A DNA stretch of 24,827 nt, from contig CAVKYO010000032.1 of assembly GCA_963660495.1 (NCBI GenBank), forward strand, positions 1-24,827. Direction: 5' to 3'. The notes under the pieces are model-generated. The model worked only from the letters and a program-made list of their open reading frames with translations. It did no database searches and was not told the DNA's origin. The DNA comes from CAG-877 sp963660495 (lineage in GTDB: Bacteria; Bacillota_I; Bacilli_A; RF39; UBA660). The position numbers and the translations under genes are program-made. Shown in pieces: positions 8,924 to 17,636 of this stretch; the first letter of the stretch is position 1, and the number at the start of each line of letters is the position of its first letter.

Positions 8924-9524
8924 AGAAATTTATAGGACAAGCTATATCAATTCCATATTTAGTTGAAAAGTCTGGATGATAAAATCTAATATTAATAGAT
9001 AAAATATCATCATCAGCATTTATATCTACGTTAGAAATTCTTAAGTCTTGTACTATACAACCTAATTCATTTTCACCATGTCCTATTTCAGGAAGTTGAT
9101 ATTCTGTTTCTTCACCAACACCGCCATAAGAAATTGAATAATAATCATGTTTATCTGATGGACAGTCATCATAAGTAACACCCGCTGTACCATATTCTTC
9201 AGCAATTCTTCTTTTAACTATAAGATTAGACTTATAACCATTTTTAAAAGAAAAAGTAGCTGTAGTTGTCTCTATAAAACTAGTTGAGGCATCAGCCTTT
9301 TTAAAACTAATACTTACATCAATTAAGCCTTTCATAATTAAATCATCTTGTATTTCTTTCGTTAACAAGTTCTTATATGTCATAATTTGATTCTTTTCAG
9401 ATTCTATATTTTGTTTATTTTTATAAGATTCAACTGTTCCATATAACGAAACAACTATAATAGCTAAAAGCACAAAAGAAACAAGTACTTCAACAGTAGT
9501 TACACCTTTATTATTAAGCTTCAT
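8916..9524 (-). CDS. Type IV prepilin-like protein (second of pair)
   Basis: A 202-residue protein with a class III (prepilin) signal: short basic leader ending in NNKG, then VTTVE with the glutamate at mature position +5, then a hydrophobic helix (VLVSFVLLAIIVVSLYG). The rest is a soluble head with several cysteines (CPSDK, GCIVQ, ACPIN). Prepilin peptidase would cleave after the glycine and the helix would pack into a pseudopilus. Its start overlaps the stop of the preceding prepilin gene as TAATG, so translation is coupled. It resembles ComG-type minor pseudopilins in general form but I cannot assign a specific one. Confidence 0.75.
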   Translation of the reverse strand: MKLNNKGVTTVEVLVSFVLLAIIVVSLYGTVESYKNKQNIESEKNQIMTYKNLLTKEIQDDLIMKGLIDVSISFKKADASTSFIETTTATFSFKNGYKSNLIVKRRIAEEYGTAGVTYDDCPSDKHDYYSISYGGVGEETEYQLPEIGHGENELGCIVQDLRISNVDINADDDILSINIRFYHPDFSTKYGIDIACPINFFR

Positions 9525-10111
9525 TAATCACACCAGCCTTCCTTATTTAACTCTATATTTGCATACGTTCTATAGTCATTGTCATTTCGTGTATTATGAA
9601 ATATCATAATCAAACGACATTTAGCGTTGTTCAAGGAAACAGTCTTTGAATACGTTGGTAAATAAGCAATATAATCTTGAAAACCTGATGTAAAATGATT
9701 ATCTCCATTACCAGCAACTACTGTTTGAAATGTAGTAGAAGTGCCCTCATAATCACCAATGGCATAACTAGTAATATACATTTTCTCAACGCCAAATCGT
9801 GTAACTAAATTATTACAAACTTTTACGGCAGTAGCATCAGCTGAATCAATAACACTACACGTAAACTCATAATATTTATTATTAGCAATTGCAGATCTTG
9901 CATCCGTAGTAGCAACACTTCCAGACTGAATTATCCTTTTAAACCAAAATGTTGCATATTTACTGTCAACATCATCATAAGCCTCTCTCTTCTCGTATTC
10001 ACCCATGAGAGGATAAAAATTGGCATAAATAACGGAAAAAATCGCCGCTACAAAAACTGCAACTACTAATGTTTCAACAAGTACAAAACCTTTATTATTA
10101 TTTTTTAACAT
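9524..10111 (-). CDS. Type IV prepilin-like protein (first of pair)
   Basis: A 195-residue protein beginning with a prepilin signal: leader MLKNNNKG, then FVLVE with the +5 glutamate, and a hydrophobic helix (TLVVAVFVAAIFSVIYANF). A head of about 160 residues follows, with three to four cysteines (FTCSV, KVCNN, KCRLI, GWCD) that could form disulphides outside the cell. AAGGAG lies 12 bases ahead of the ATG, a long spacing. It diverges from the PilB-type ATPase gene, which would power assembly. Confidence 0.75.
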   Translation of the reverse strand: MLKNNNKGFVLVETLVVAVFVAAIFSVIYANFYPLMGEYEKREAYDDVDSKYATFWFKRIIQSGSVATTDARSAIANNKYYEFTCSVIDSADATAVKVCNNLVTRFGVEKMYITSYAIGDYEGTSTTFQTVVAGNGDNHFTSGFQDYIAYLPTYSKTVSLNNAKCRLIMIFHNTRNDNDYRTYANIELNKEGWCD

Positions 10112-10127
10112 TTTATAACTTCACTCC

Positions 10128-10156
10128 TTGCTATTCTCTTAAATCTATTATATAAT
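10128..10156 (+). promoter_or_regulatory. Promoter of the PilB-like ATPase gene
   Basis: TTGCTA (10128-10133), 17-base spacer, perfect TATAAT (10151-10156). The -10 sits in the palindrome TATTATATAATA, which also offers a -10 on the minus strand for the divergent prepilin pair, so the two units may be read from overlapping promoters. Confidence 0.65.
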
Positions 10157-10202
10157 AAACTATAGAAAAATACCATACAGAAAGTAAAAAGGGGCTGAAA
10201 AA

Positions 10203-12077
10203 ATGGTAGAAAATGAAGAAAAAAAGGAGTCAAAAGGCGTTGAAACCAACATGGTTGCGTTTGATTTTGAACGTACTCCAATTACTCAAGTAGCAGATTA
10301 TATCATTATTACTGCATCTAAAAATAATACATCAGATATCCATTTTGACCCTAGGGAAGATGGAATGATGGTTAGATTCCGTATCGATGGTGATTTACAG
10401 GATTATACATATATTCCTAAAGCATTTGAAAGAAACCTAACTACTCGTTTAAAAATTCTAGCAAACATGAACATTACTGAGTCAAGATTACCTCAAGATG
10501 GTGCTATTAAAGGTGAATTTGGTGGTAAATATCTAGATATGCGTGTGTCTTGTCTTCCATTAAATGAAGGTGAAAAGATCGTTATTCGTATCTTAGACTA
10601 TACTAGAAGTTTACAAGGAATTGACAGTTTAGGATTTAATCCTACAAATTTAGTTAAACTAAAACGTATGATGGGCGTTCCAAATGGAATCATCTTAGTT
10701 ACAGGAGCAACAGGTTCTGGTAAATCTACAACAGTTTACTCTATATTACAAGGTCTAAATAAACCAGAAATAAACATAATTACAGTTGAAGACCCTATCG
10801 AAATGAACATCGAAGGAATGAACCAAGTCCAAGTTAATGCTGAAATTGGTATGACATTCGCCGCAGCCTTACGTTCTATCTTACGTCAGGACCCAAACGT
10901 TATACTAATCGGAGAAATTCGTGACTCTGAAACAGCCCAAATAGCCGTTCGTGCTTCTATTACAGGTCACTTAGTTCTATCCACCATCCATACAAACAAC
11001 TCATTATCAACTATTGAACGTTTACTAGATATGGATGTTGAACGTTACTTATTATCAACTGCCTTAACAGGTATTATTTCACAAAGACTTGCTAAACAAT
11101 TATGTACAAAATGTAAAGTTGAAAGAGAAACAACAAAATATGAGAAAAAAGTATTTAAAAGATACATGAACCGTGACATTGATAAAATATATGATGCCAA
11201 TCCAGATGGTTGTGAACATTGTCGTAAAGGTTACAAAGGACGTATTGCTATTCAAGAAGTACTAGAACTAGATGATGAAATTAGAAATGCCCTAACAAAC
11301 GACAAAATAAAAAAAGAAGAATTAAGTGATATGGTATATACAAACAAAACAATTACCATGCTTCAAGATGCTTTAGGCAAATGTATCGCTGGCTTAACTA
11401 GTTTTGAAGAAGTATACCGTGTTATTGAAATAGAAAGTGAACCTGGTGAGGAAACAGAAGGATATCTTACAAAAACAATCGATGAAGAAACAACTGAAGA
11501 AGTACCTACTACAAATGAAATAACAGAGACTAATGTACCAGCAACACCTATTAGTGTTACACCAATTATATCTGCACAAAAAGTACAAACCATAGTAGGA
11601 GCACCTCCAGTTAAGCCAATAATACCGGTAACACCAACACCAGTTCCAGCAACTGCACAAGAACAGCAAAAAACAACAACTTCTACTGCAACAACACAAG
11701 CTCCAACAACTGTAACTACTGCAATTCCAGTAACAACACCAGTAACACAGCCAAGTGTACCAGCTAAAACAACTACTCAAACAGTAAGCACAATACCTGT
11801 ACAAACACCAATGTCAGTTGTAAATTTAAATAATAAAAATGAAGTTAAACCAGTTGTAAATATACCAAGTACAACAGTACAACAAAATGTACAAACAAAA
11901 ATACCTCCAGTAACTACTGTACCCGCAGTACAACAAACAAGCGTTGCAAAAGCTCAAACAACAGTAGTAACACAAACTCCTGTTAATACTATTCCAGTAA
12001 ATACAGCAACAGTGCAAAATACTCAAGTCAAAACACAACAAGTTGTCCAGCAACCGAATACAAATAAAAGTGCTTAA
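10203..12077 (+). CDS. PilB/GspE/ComGA-type secretion ATPase with a long P/T/V/Q-rich tail
   Basis: Cytoplasmic hexameric ATPase that drives pilus or pseudopilus assembly. Residues 25-150 hold the N2-like domain (SDIHFDP at 44-50). The motor domain has Walker A GATGSGKST at 168-176, an Asp box near VEDPIE, Walker B ILIGEIRD at 234-241 and a His box TGHLVLSTIHT. A zinc-binding four-cysteine unit is seen at C301, C304, C337 and C340. The usual separate GspE N-terminal domain is absent, as in ComGA. From about residue 412 to 624 the protein is low-complexity and rich in Thr, Pro, Val, Gln and Asn, which is not part of the family. AAAGGGG precedes the ATG by eight bases. No PilC or prepilin peptidase gene is in the window. 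Confidence 0.9.
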   Translation: MVENEEKKESKGVETNMVAFDFERTPITQVADYIIITASKNNTSDIHFDPREDGMMVRFRIDGDLQDYTYIPKAFERNLTTRLKILANMNITESRLPQDGAIKGEFGGKYLDMRVSCLPLNEGEKIVIRILDYTRSLQGIDSLGFNPTNLVKLKRMMGVPNGIILVTGATGSGKSTTVYSILQGLNKPEINIITVEDPIEMNIEGMNQVQVNAEIGMTFAAALRSILRQDPNVILIGEIRDSETAQIAVRASITGHLVLSTIHTNNSLSTIERLLDMDVERYLLSTALTGIISQRLAKQLCTKCKVERETTKYEKKVFKRYMNRDIDKIYDANPDGCEHCRKGYKGRIAIQEVLELDDEIRNALTNDKIKKEELSDMVYTNKTITMLQDALGKCIAGLTSFEEVYRVIEIESEPGEETEGYLTKTIDEETTEEVPTTNEITETNVPATPISVTPIISAQKVQTIVGAPPVKPIIPVTPTPVPATAQEQQKTTTSTATTQAPTTVTTAIPVTTPVTQPSVPAKTTTQTVSTIPVQTPMSVVNLNNKNEVKPVVNIPSTTVQQNVQTKIPPVTTVPAVQQTSVAKAQTTVVTQTPVNTIPVNTATVQNTQVKTQQVVQQPNTNKSA

Positions 12078-12093
12078 ACAAGCACTTTTTTTT
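12066..12093. terminator. Bidirectional intrinsic terminator between the pilB-like and tmk genes
   Basis: Perfect stem AAAAGTGCTT/AAGCACTTTT with loop AAAC, followed by eight T in the plus direction; on the minus strand it is followed by TTTTATTTG. It includes the stop codon of the ATPase gene and sits 20 bases past the end of tmk. Confidence 0.9.
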
Positions 12094-12113
12094 AATGAAA
12101 TTTAAACACCAGT

Positions 12114-12785
12114 CTAATTCATTTCTTCTATTAACTTAAGTATTTCATCATTAATATCCTCAATACTTCTAAGTTCTCCATCCTTAACACATTCTATTTT
12201 ATCCCAGTTATATAATTCAACTAATTCCAAATATGCTCTTTCAGCACCTTTTAAATGTTCAGGAGACTTTTCATTTTCATCTAAATTAATTCTATTTTTC
12301 TTTAACTCACATGAATATTCATAAGGAACATGTAAAAATATTGTCTTATCAGGTTTAGGTAACTGTAATAACCAGTATTCAAGTTTATCTATCCATTGAT
12401 ACATATTAAATCTTTCATCTTTATCTTTAATCTTACTACCTTGATGAGCTAAATTAGAAGTAGTATACCTATCAAGTAAAACATAATAACCTTCATCAAG
12501 TAATTTTAATGCTTTATCTATATTGTATTTTCTATCAGCGGCATAGTACAAACAAGATACCCTAGGATCTACATTAGGAGCTCCTTCTTCAAAATATCCT
12601 TCACATATCTCTGGCTTACCTAAATATGCACCACCTACTATTTTACCAGTTGGAGTATCATACATTGGAAATGAAAAAGATGCACACTTTTTACCTAAAG
12701 ATTTTAACCTTTCTACCAATAGTTTTGACTGTGTTTCTTTACCCGAACAGTCTGTCCCTTCAATAACAATAATTTTTCCTTTCAT
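12114..12785 (-). CDS. tmk: Thymidylate kinase
   Basis: Phosphorylates dTMP to dTDP for DNA synthesis. The open frame extends upstream to 12872, but the family starts at MKGKIIVIEG, whose ATG is at 12785, four bases after the stop of the preceding gene; the 29 extra residues would lie over that gene in another frame. This gives 223 residues. The P-loop is GTDCSGKETQ, with a cysteine and GKE where many Tmk have GKS/T. The DR(Y) substrate motif appears as LLDRYTTSNLAHQG. The lid region contains RVSCLYYAADRKYNI. AAGGAG stands 13 bases ahead. It is the second gene of a two-gene unit. Confidence 0.88.
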   Translation of the reverse strand: MKGKIIVIEGTDCSGKETQSKLLVERLKSLGKKCASFSFPMYDTPTGKIVGGAYLGKPEICEGYFEEGAPNVDPRVSCLYYAADRKYNIDKALKLLDEGYYVLLDRYTTSNLAHQGSKIKDKDERFNMYQWIDKLEYWLLQLPKPDKTIFLHVPYEYSCELKKNRINLDENEKSPEHLKGAERAYLELVELYNWDKIECVKDGELRSIEDINDEILKLIEEMN

Positions 12786-12789
12786 AATA

Positions 12790-13383
12790 TCACTCATTCT
12801 CCTTCGTAGTACCCTTAACGTCCACTTTAAATGATAATGATAAATTATCAGTACTTTCTTGATATTCATCACTTACCCAAATTCTTAAAGTAAATTTTTT
12901 ACTTGTCTTAGGTTTTAAAACATCTTTATATAAAACCTTATTTCCATCCAACTTAGAATCTTCAAGTTCCATTAAACTTAATACATTATTTGTATAATTA
13001 GAAACAGGTTTATTGTCCTTATCAGTTAAATAAAATTTAATATACTCTCCATCAATTTCATTAATAATAGGTTCAAGTAAAATCTCATAGTTAATACTTT
13101 TATCAAAGTCATTTGAAACGCTAAACTCATAATATAAATCTTTATCAGTAATCTTCATACCTTCTGTATCACTAATAGGTTTAACATTAATAATATTAAT
13201 TGTATTATTATTACTCTCCGTAAAATTAAAAGACAAATAGCCCATTGTCAAAGTATTAATCTTCTCATCTGAACTTTTAACTTCAACAGCGTAACTTGTA
13301 CCAAATATCAAAATAATTAATATAAAAATACCAAGTACTGAAGTAACAATTTCTCTAGTATAACTTTGTTTTACTTTTTTCAT
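12790..13383 (-). CDS. Small secreted or membrane-anchored protein, possibly TasA/CalY-like
   Basis: A 197-residue protein with an N-terminal signal or anchor helix (about residues 10-32, ending GTSYA). The remainder is predicted beta-rich with alternating hydrophobic residues, including DLYYEFSVSNDFDKSINYEILLEP and KPKTSKKFTLRIWVSDEYQ. That arrangement resembles Ig-like TasA/camelysin-type or SipW-dependent proteins, but no diagnostic motif is seen, so the family is a guess. AAGGG precedes the ATG, and a good promoter lies upstream. It is cotranscribed with tmk, which looks like chance operon placement. Confidence 0.6.
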   Translation of the reverse strand: MKKVKQSYTREIVTSVLGIFILIILIFGTSYAVEVKSSDEKINTLTMGYLSFNFTESNNNTINIINVKPISDTEGMKITDKDLYYEFSVSNDFDKSINYEILLEPIINEIDGEYIKFYLTDKDNKPVSNYTNNVLSLMELEDSKLDGNKVLYKDVLKPKTSKKFTLRIWVSDEYQESTDNLSLSFKVDVKGTTKENE

Positions 13384-13402
13384 AACTTCACCCTTCTTTT
13401 TT

Positions 13403-13431
13403 AGTATATCAAACTTTTTTTACACTATCAA
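13403..13431 (-). promoter_or_regulatory. Promoter of the secreted protein-tmk unit
   Basis: Minus-strand TTGATA (13431-13426), 17-base spacer, TATACT (13408-13403) with TGA directly before the -10. Confidence 0.7.
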
Positions 13432-13439
13432 GTTGAACA

Positions 13440-13478
13440 AAAGAAAATGATGACAATTAAACATTAATATCATCATTC
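13440..13478 (-). terminator. Terminator of the lepA-hemW operon
   Basis: Minus-strand stem AATGATGA/TCATCATT with an inner ATTAA/TTAAT helix, followed by TTTTCTTTTG. It overlaps the stop codon of the HD-domain gene. Confidence 0.75.
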
Positions 13479-14038
13479 TTATCAAACGGTACTAATAAAC
13501 ATTTACGACTTGCTAAAAAATCACACATATGCACAAAGTTTTGATACTTTGTCTTTGGCTTTTCTAATACTTCTACTCCATTATAGTCAGTAGTCCAAGA
13601 TCCCATATGTGTCTTAACCGCATCACATAAAAACTCGATTTCCTCTACTTCAAGACCAAGTTCTTCTTCATTATCCATTATATAATCAGCTATTAAAATA
13701 GGATGATCAAATCTTGTATATTTTTCATGATTAAGTCCAGACTTTAAACCATCATGTAAAATTAAAGCCATTATCATTAAATCTTTCTCATCTTGAGTAT
13801 ATTTATCTCCTATACAAGGATCACTTAAAAGTTCATAAGCAATTCTAGTAGCAGCCTTAGTATGACGTAAAAGTCCTCCTTCTCCTAATGCATATTCCGG
13901 ATGATATTTACCAGTTGAAGATGCAGGTACTTCAAAAAAATAATCCGGCAACAATTCAATCATCTTTTGACAAGCATTTTTAATTTTCTCACTTTTAATA
14001 TATTCAAGTTCTTTAGAAAACTTTAAACTTTTATTCAT
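13457..14038 (-). CDS. HD-domain phosphohydrolase-like protein
   Basis: A 193-residue cytosolic protein with the metal-binding HD pattern: H59 in LLRHT, H95-D96 in ILHDGLK, a further histidine in FDHP (H112), H144 in VKTHMG and D173 in MCDFLA. HD proteins hydrolyse phosphate esters of nucleotides or related compounds. The N-terminal half before H59 is short and helical. The ATG overlaps the hemW stop (ATGA). It is the last gene of the lepA operon. The substrate cannot be told from sequence. Confidence 0.75.
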   Translation of the reverse strand: MNKSLKFSKELEYIKSEKIKNACQKMIELLPDYFFEVPASSTGKYHPEYALGEGGLLRHTKAATRIAYELLSDPCIGDKYTQDEKDLMIMALILHDGLKSGLNHEKYTRFDHPILIADYIMDNEEELGLEVEEIEFLCDAVKTHMGSWTTDYNGVEVLEKPKTKYQNFVHMCDFLASRKCLLVPFDKNDDINV

Positions 14039-15135
14039 ACTACTTCACCTCTAATAAATTCTACAATTATTTCATTACTTATATAAAATTTAGATTCTGG
14101 AATATAAACATTTTCTTTATCATCTATAATAAATCCATCATTAATAAGTCTAGAATAATTATAACATTCATCTATATTTTTGCCAAACTCATTATAAAAC
14201 TTTTCCTTATTTATTCCTTTACTCATCCTAAGTCCTAACATTATTTCATATTCCATATTATCTTTTCTACTAACATTTTCTATTAAAGAAACATAATCTC
14301 CCATAAAATACTTATTAAAAGACCTCGTATTAGTAATTCTCTCATCCAAAATATAAGAACTAGCTCCTAAACCAAACCCGTAGTAATGTAAATTCTTCCA
14401 ATACACAGTATTATGTTTAGAAAAATAACTCTTCTTACAAAAATTACTAATTTCATAATGATAAAAATTATTATCTTTTAAATACTTACAAATAAACTTA
14501 TACATTTCTAAATCTTCATCTTCTGAAATATTCTTAGTTTTTAAAACACTAAGTAAAGTATTCTTCTCTATTATTAATGAATAAGTAGAAATATGTTCAA
14601 TATCTACATCAATAATAAAATCTAAATCGTCTTTTAATTCTTCAATAGTCTGATCCTTAAGTGCATATATTAAATCTATATTAATATTATTAATACCTAT
14701 TTTTTTAGCGTATTTAACTATATCTCTAACATGATTCTTATTAAAATCTCTGTTTAAAAACTCTAAATGCTTTTTATTAGTAGACTCTAATCCAAAACTA
14801 AGTCTATTAACTCCATATTTCTTAAATAAATCTAATTTAAAATAATTAATACTTTCAAAATTAGCTTCTATTGTAAATTCTTCTAATGACTCTTTATCAA
14901 AAATATTTGTTATTTCAAACAATCTTGTAAGTTCTCTAATATTTAATGATGAAGGAGTACCACCACCTATATATAATGTCTTTATTTTTTCTCCTAAATA
15001 TCTACTCCTAATCTCTTTTTCCAAAGAATCTAAATATTTATCAACTAATTTTTCATTATAAAGTACTTTACAAAAGTCACAGTAAGAACAAATCTTCTCA
15101 CAAAATGGAATATGTATATATACTGCCTCATTCAT
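14035..15135 (-). CDS. hemW: Radical SAM protein HemW (coproporphyrinogen oxidase-like)
   Basis: A 366-residue radical SAM protein. The 4Fe-4S motif is C12xxxC16xxC19, in IPFCEKICSYCDF, with a further cysteine at 22. The SAM-binding region IGGGTPSSL lies near residue 57, followed by LSFGLESTN and the family motif NIDLIYALKDQT. HemW is a haem chaperone or inserter rather than a true oxidase (established for Lactococcus and E. coli). Placement downstream of lepA is the usual Firmicute order. The stop of the HTH gene and the ATG of hemW overlap by one base. Confidence 0.9.
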   Translation of the reverse strand: MNEAVYIHIPFCEKICSYCDFCKVLYNEKLVDKYLDSLEKEIRSRYLGEKIKTLYIGGGTPSSLNIRELTRLFEITNIFDKESLEEFTIEANFESINYFKLDLFKKYGVNRLSFGLESTNKKHLEFLNRDFNKNHVRDIVKYAKKIGINNINIDLIYALKDQTIEELKDDLDFIIDVDIEHISTYSLIIEKNTLLSVLKTKNISEDEDLEMYKFICKYLKDNNFYHYEISNFCKKSYFSKHNTVYWKNLHYYGFGLGASSYILDERITNTRSFNKYFMGDYVSLIENVSRKDNMEYEIMLGLRMSKGINKEKFYNEFGKNIDECYNYSRLINDGFIIDDKENVYIPESKFYISNEIIVEFIRGEVV

Positions 15136-15632
15136 TATTTATGACTAGTTCCTTTCATATCAGAAATACTTTTTTTCATAATTCCCGCAACAGATCCTAA
15201 TGATATACCTTGACTAGTCGCAATAATTCTATAAGCAACATCTTCATTAATAACAAGTCCAACAACAGTATTTTTTTTCTCATCCGAAATAGTTCTATTA
15301 GTCTTTCTATAAAGTTCACTTACTCTAGTTATGTCTGATTTAAACTCATCAAATGAAATACCCTGTGTCCATCTATTTAATTGTTTATTATCTTTAGTTT
15401 GTTCATTAATTTTTTCTTGTAATTGTAAAAGTTCTTCTTCATTAATATCTGGTAATAATAGTAAAATATCGTTACCTCTTTCTCTAACTGTTTTTAAACA
15501 TCTTTTAATAGTTGACTTAGGTATTTCAGTAACCTCACCTAAATCAGTAGAAGAACATCCAGCTCTTACAAATAATTTTGAAACTTCATATGCAAACTGC
15601 ATATTTAACCTTAACTTTTCTTCACCAAGCAT
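15135..15632 (-). CDS. Putative HTH DNA-binding protein between lepA and hemW
   Basis: A 165-residue protein I cannot assign to a named family. Residues 19-53 look like a helix-turn-helix (FVRAGCSSTDLGEVTEIPKSTIKRCLKTV) with the KST-IKR recognition pattern seen in SpoIIID-like domains. Residues 117-157 contain a second similar unit (EDVAYRIIATSQGISLGSVAGIMKKS). The link between them is charged and Gln/Glu-rich, with possible coiled coil (EEELLQLQEKINEQTKDNKQ). It starts three bases after the lepA stop, so it is cotranslated with lepA and hemW. Many Firmicutes have hrcA next to lepA-hemW, and this is not HrcA. A transcription regulator role is likely but unproved. Confidence 0.65.
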   Translation of the reverse strand: MLGEEKLRLNMQFAYEVSKLFVRAGCSSTDLGEVTEIPKSTIKRCLKTVRERGNDILLLLPDINEEELLQLQEKINEQTKDNKQLNRWTQGISFDEFKSDITRVSELYRKTNRTISDEKKNTVVGLVINEDVAYRIIATSQGISLGSVAGIMKKSISDMKGTSHK

Positions 15633-15635
15633 CTC

Positions 15636-17432
15636 TTACACCTCATCCATACTTAAAACACTCATAAATGCTTCTTGTGGCAATTCAACACTACCTATCT
15701 GTTTCATTTTCTTCTTACCTTCTTTTTGTTTCTCAAGAAGTTTTTTCTTACGTGTAACATCTCCACCATAACACTTAGCTAAAACATCTTTTCTAAGTGC
15801 TTTAACTGTACTTCTCGCAATAACATGATTACCAATTGCTGCTTGAATTGGAATTTCAAATAATTGTCTAGGAATAGATTCTTTTAACTTTTCAACTACA
15901 CTTCTACCAATTTGATAAGCAAAGTCTTTATGAACTATAACACTTAAAGCATCAACTGCTTCACCATTTAATAAAATATCCATTTTAACTAAATCACTTT
16001 TCTTATAGCCAATGACTTCATAATCAAATGAAGCATATCCCTTAGTATAAGATTTTAACTTATCAAAAAAGTCATAAACTATTTCAGACAAAGGCAATTC
16101 ATAATGTATATTAACACGACTAGCATCAATATATTCCATATTTATATAAATACCTCGTTTATCTTGACACAACTTCATAATAGGACCAATGTACTCTTTA
16201 GGAGTAAATATACTACTCTTAATAAAAGGTTCTAATACTTCCTTTATTTTACCCTTATCAGGTAATTTATTAGGAGCATCAACTAATATCTTTTCATCAT
16301 TATTTAAAATAGCTTCATATACAACTGAAGGAGCTGTTGTTATTAGGTCTATATTAAACTCTCTAGTAACACGTTCTTTAACTATTTCTAAGTGTAAAAG
16401 TCCTAAGAAGCCACATCTAAAACCAAATCCTAAAGCTGATGAAGTCTCTGGTTCAAAAACAAGGGAAGCGTCATTTAATTTTAACTTTTCTAATGCTTCT
16501 CTTAAATCTTCAAATTTAGAAGTATCAATAGGATAAACTCCACAGAAAACCATTGATTTCATAGGCTTATATCCAGGTAATTTACTATCTGCTGGATTTT
16601 TTTCTAAAGTAATAGTATCTCCTACTCTAACATCACTAATATTTTTTATACTAGCACAAATAAATCCTACTTCACCAGTAACTAATTCATTCTTCTTAAC
16701 TTCTTTAGGAGTATTAATATGAATAGAAGTCACTTCATAACTAGCACCAGTTTCCATCATTTTAATAGTATCTCCTACTTTTAAAGTTCCATTAACTATC
16801 CTAACTGAAACTACAATACCTTTATAAGCATCAAAAATACTATCAAAAATTAATGCTTGTAGTTTATCATCATTACTTCCTTTAGGAGCAGGAACTTTTT
16901 CAATTACTTTTTCTACTAGTTCTTTAATACCAGTACCATTTTTAGCACTAGTTAAAACTATCTCATCTTTTTCAAAACCAATCATTTCTAACTCTTCAAT
17001 AACCTTATCAACATCAGCTGAAGGTAAATCTATTTTATTAATAACCGGTATAATAGTTAAATTATTTTCAAGAGCCAAATATAAATTAGCAAGAGTTTGA
17101 GCTTCTATTCCTTGTGCCGCATCAACTACTAGTATTGCTCCTTCACACGCAGCCAAACTACGTGAAACTTCATATGAAAAATCAACATGACCAGGTGTAT
17201 CTATTAAATGTAAATAATATTCTTCGTTATTATATTTATAAGTAAGTTGAACAGCATTTAACTTAATTGTAATTCCTCTTTCTCTTTCAATATCCATAGA
17301 GTCAAGCATCTGTTCTTTTAACTCACGTTTCTGTATTGCCCCAGTAATTTCAAGTATTCTATCTGCCAAAGTACTTTTACCATGATCAATATGTGCAATA
17401 ATACAAAAATTCCTAATATTTTCTTGTTTCAT
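15636..17432 (-). CDS. lepA: Translation elongation factor 4 (LepA)
   Basis: GTPase that acts on stalled or mispositioned ribosomes. The frame opens at 17438, but GAGGAAG is well spaced (about seven bases) only for the ATG at 17432, giving 598 residues, the normal length. G1 is AHIDHGKST, G3 DTPGHVD, G4 NKID, and the domain II beta-barrel follows. The domain III/V-like pieces and the LepA-specific C-terminal domain are complete (RKDVLAKCYGGDVTRKKKLL near the end, closing with QEAFMSVLSMDEV). It is the first gene of a four-gene operon with its own promoter. Confidence 0.96.
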   Translation of the reverse strand: MKQENIRNFCIIAHIDHGKSTLADRILEITGAIQKRELKEQMLDSMDIERERGITIKLNAVQLTYKYNNEEYYLHLIDTPGHVDFSYEVSRSLAACEGAILVVDAAQGIEAQTLANLYLALENNLTIIPVINKIDLPSADVDKVIEELEMIGFEKDEIVLTSAKNGTGIKELVEKVIEKVPAPKGSNDDKLQALIFDSIFDAYKGIVVSVRIVNGTLKVGDTIKMMETGASYEVTSIHINTPKEVKKNELVTGEVGFICASIKNISDVRVGDTITLEKNPADSKLPGYKPMKSMVFCGVYPIDTSKFEDLREALEKLKLNDASLVFEPETSSALGFGFRCGFLGLLHLEIVKERVTREFNIDLITTAPSVVYEAILNNDEKILVDAPNKLPDKGKIKEVLEPFIKSSIFTPKEYIGPIMKLCQDKRGIYINMEYIDASRVNIHYELPLSEIVYDFFDKLKSYTKGYASFDYEVIGYKKSDLVKMDILLNGEAVDALSVIVHKDFAYQIGRSVVEKLKESIPRQLFEIPIQAAIGNHVIARSTVKALRKDVLAKCYGGDVTRKKKLLEKQKEGKKKMKQIGSVELPQEAFMSVLSMDEV

Positions 17433-17453
17433 ATACATCTTCCTCGCTAAATT

Positions 17454-17483
17454 ATTATATCATGTCTACTATTAATTAGTAAA
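17454..17483 (-). promoter_or_regulatory. Promoter of the lepA operon
   Basis: Minus-strand TTTACT (17483-17478), 18-base spacer and TATAAT (17459-17454) preceded by TGA, an extended -10. Confidence 0.6.
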
Positions 17484-17532
17484 TTACAAGTTTAATAATA
17501 AATTAACTATCAAAAATAAAATAATGACTAAA

Positions 17533-17558
17533 TCAAAAAAAAGTACTCAAAAGTACTT
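17533..17558 (-). terminator. Minus-strand terminator downstream of the small hydrophobic peptide locus
   Basis: Minus-strand stem AAGTACT/AGTACTT with loop TTTG followed by eight T. No minus-strand coding gene lies between it and the Fic gene, so it must end either Fic read-through RNA or a separate antisense RNA crossing the peptide gene. Confidence 0.75.
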
Positions 17559-17601
17559 ATTCAATTTAAAAATTTGATCTAAAACCGTGCTTTTCAAACG
17601 C

Positions 17602-17630
17602 TTGTCAAGTAAATTATTTGTTACTATAGT
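17602..17630 (+). promoter_or_regulatory. Promoter of the small hydrophobic peptide gene
   Basis: TTGTCA (17602-17607), 17-base spacer, TATAGT (17625-17630). Transcription would start near G17637, exactly at the left end of the inverted repeat, leaving a leader of about 52 bases. Confidence 0.65.
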
Positions 17631-17636
17631 TAATTT

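Noticed and set aside
11363..12053. Minus-strand frames rich in Cys, Tyr and Ser within the ATPase tail
   Set aside because: They are the reverse reading of the Thr/Pro/Val/Gln-rich codons and contain no domain or start signal.
12786..12872. N-terminal extension of thymidylate kinase to 12872
   Set aside because: The extra 29 residues overlap the preceding gene, have no family counterpart, and the P-loop lies at the normal distance from the ATG at 12785.
15331..16536. Plus-strand frames inside the HTH and lepA genes
   Set aside because: They are shadows of conserved minus-strand genes with no start signals of their own.
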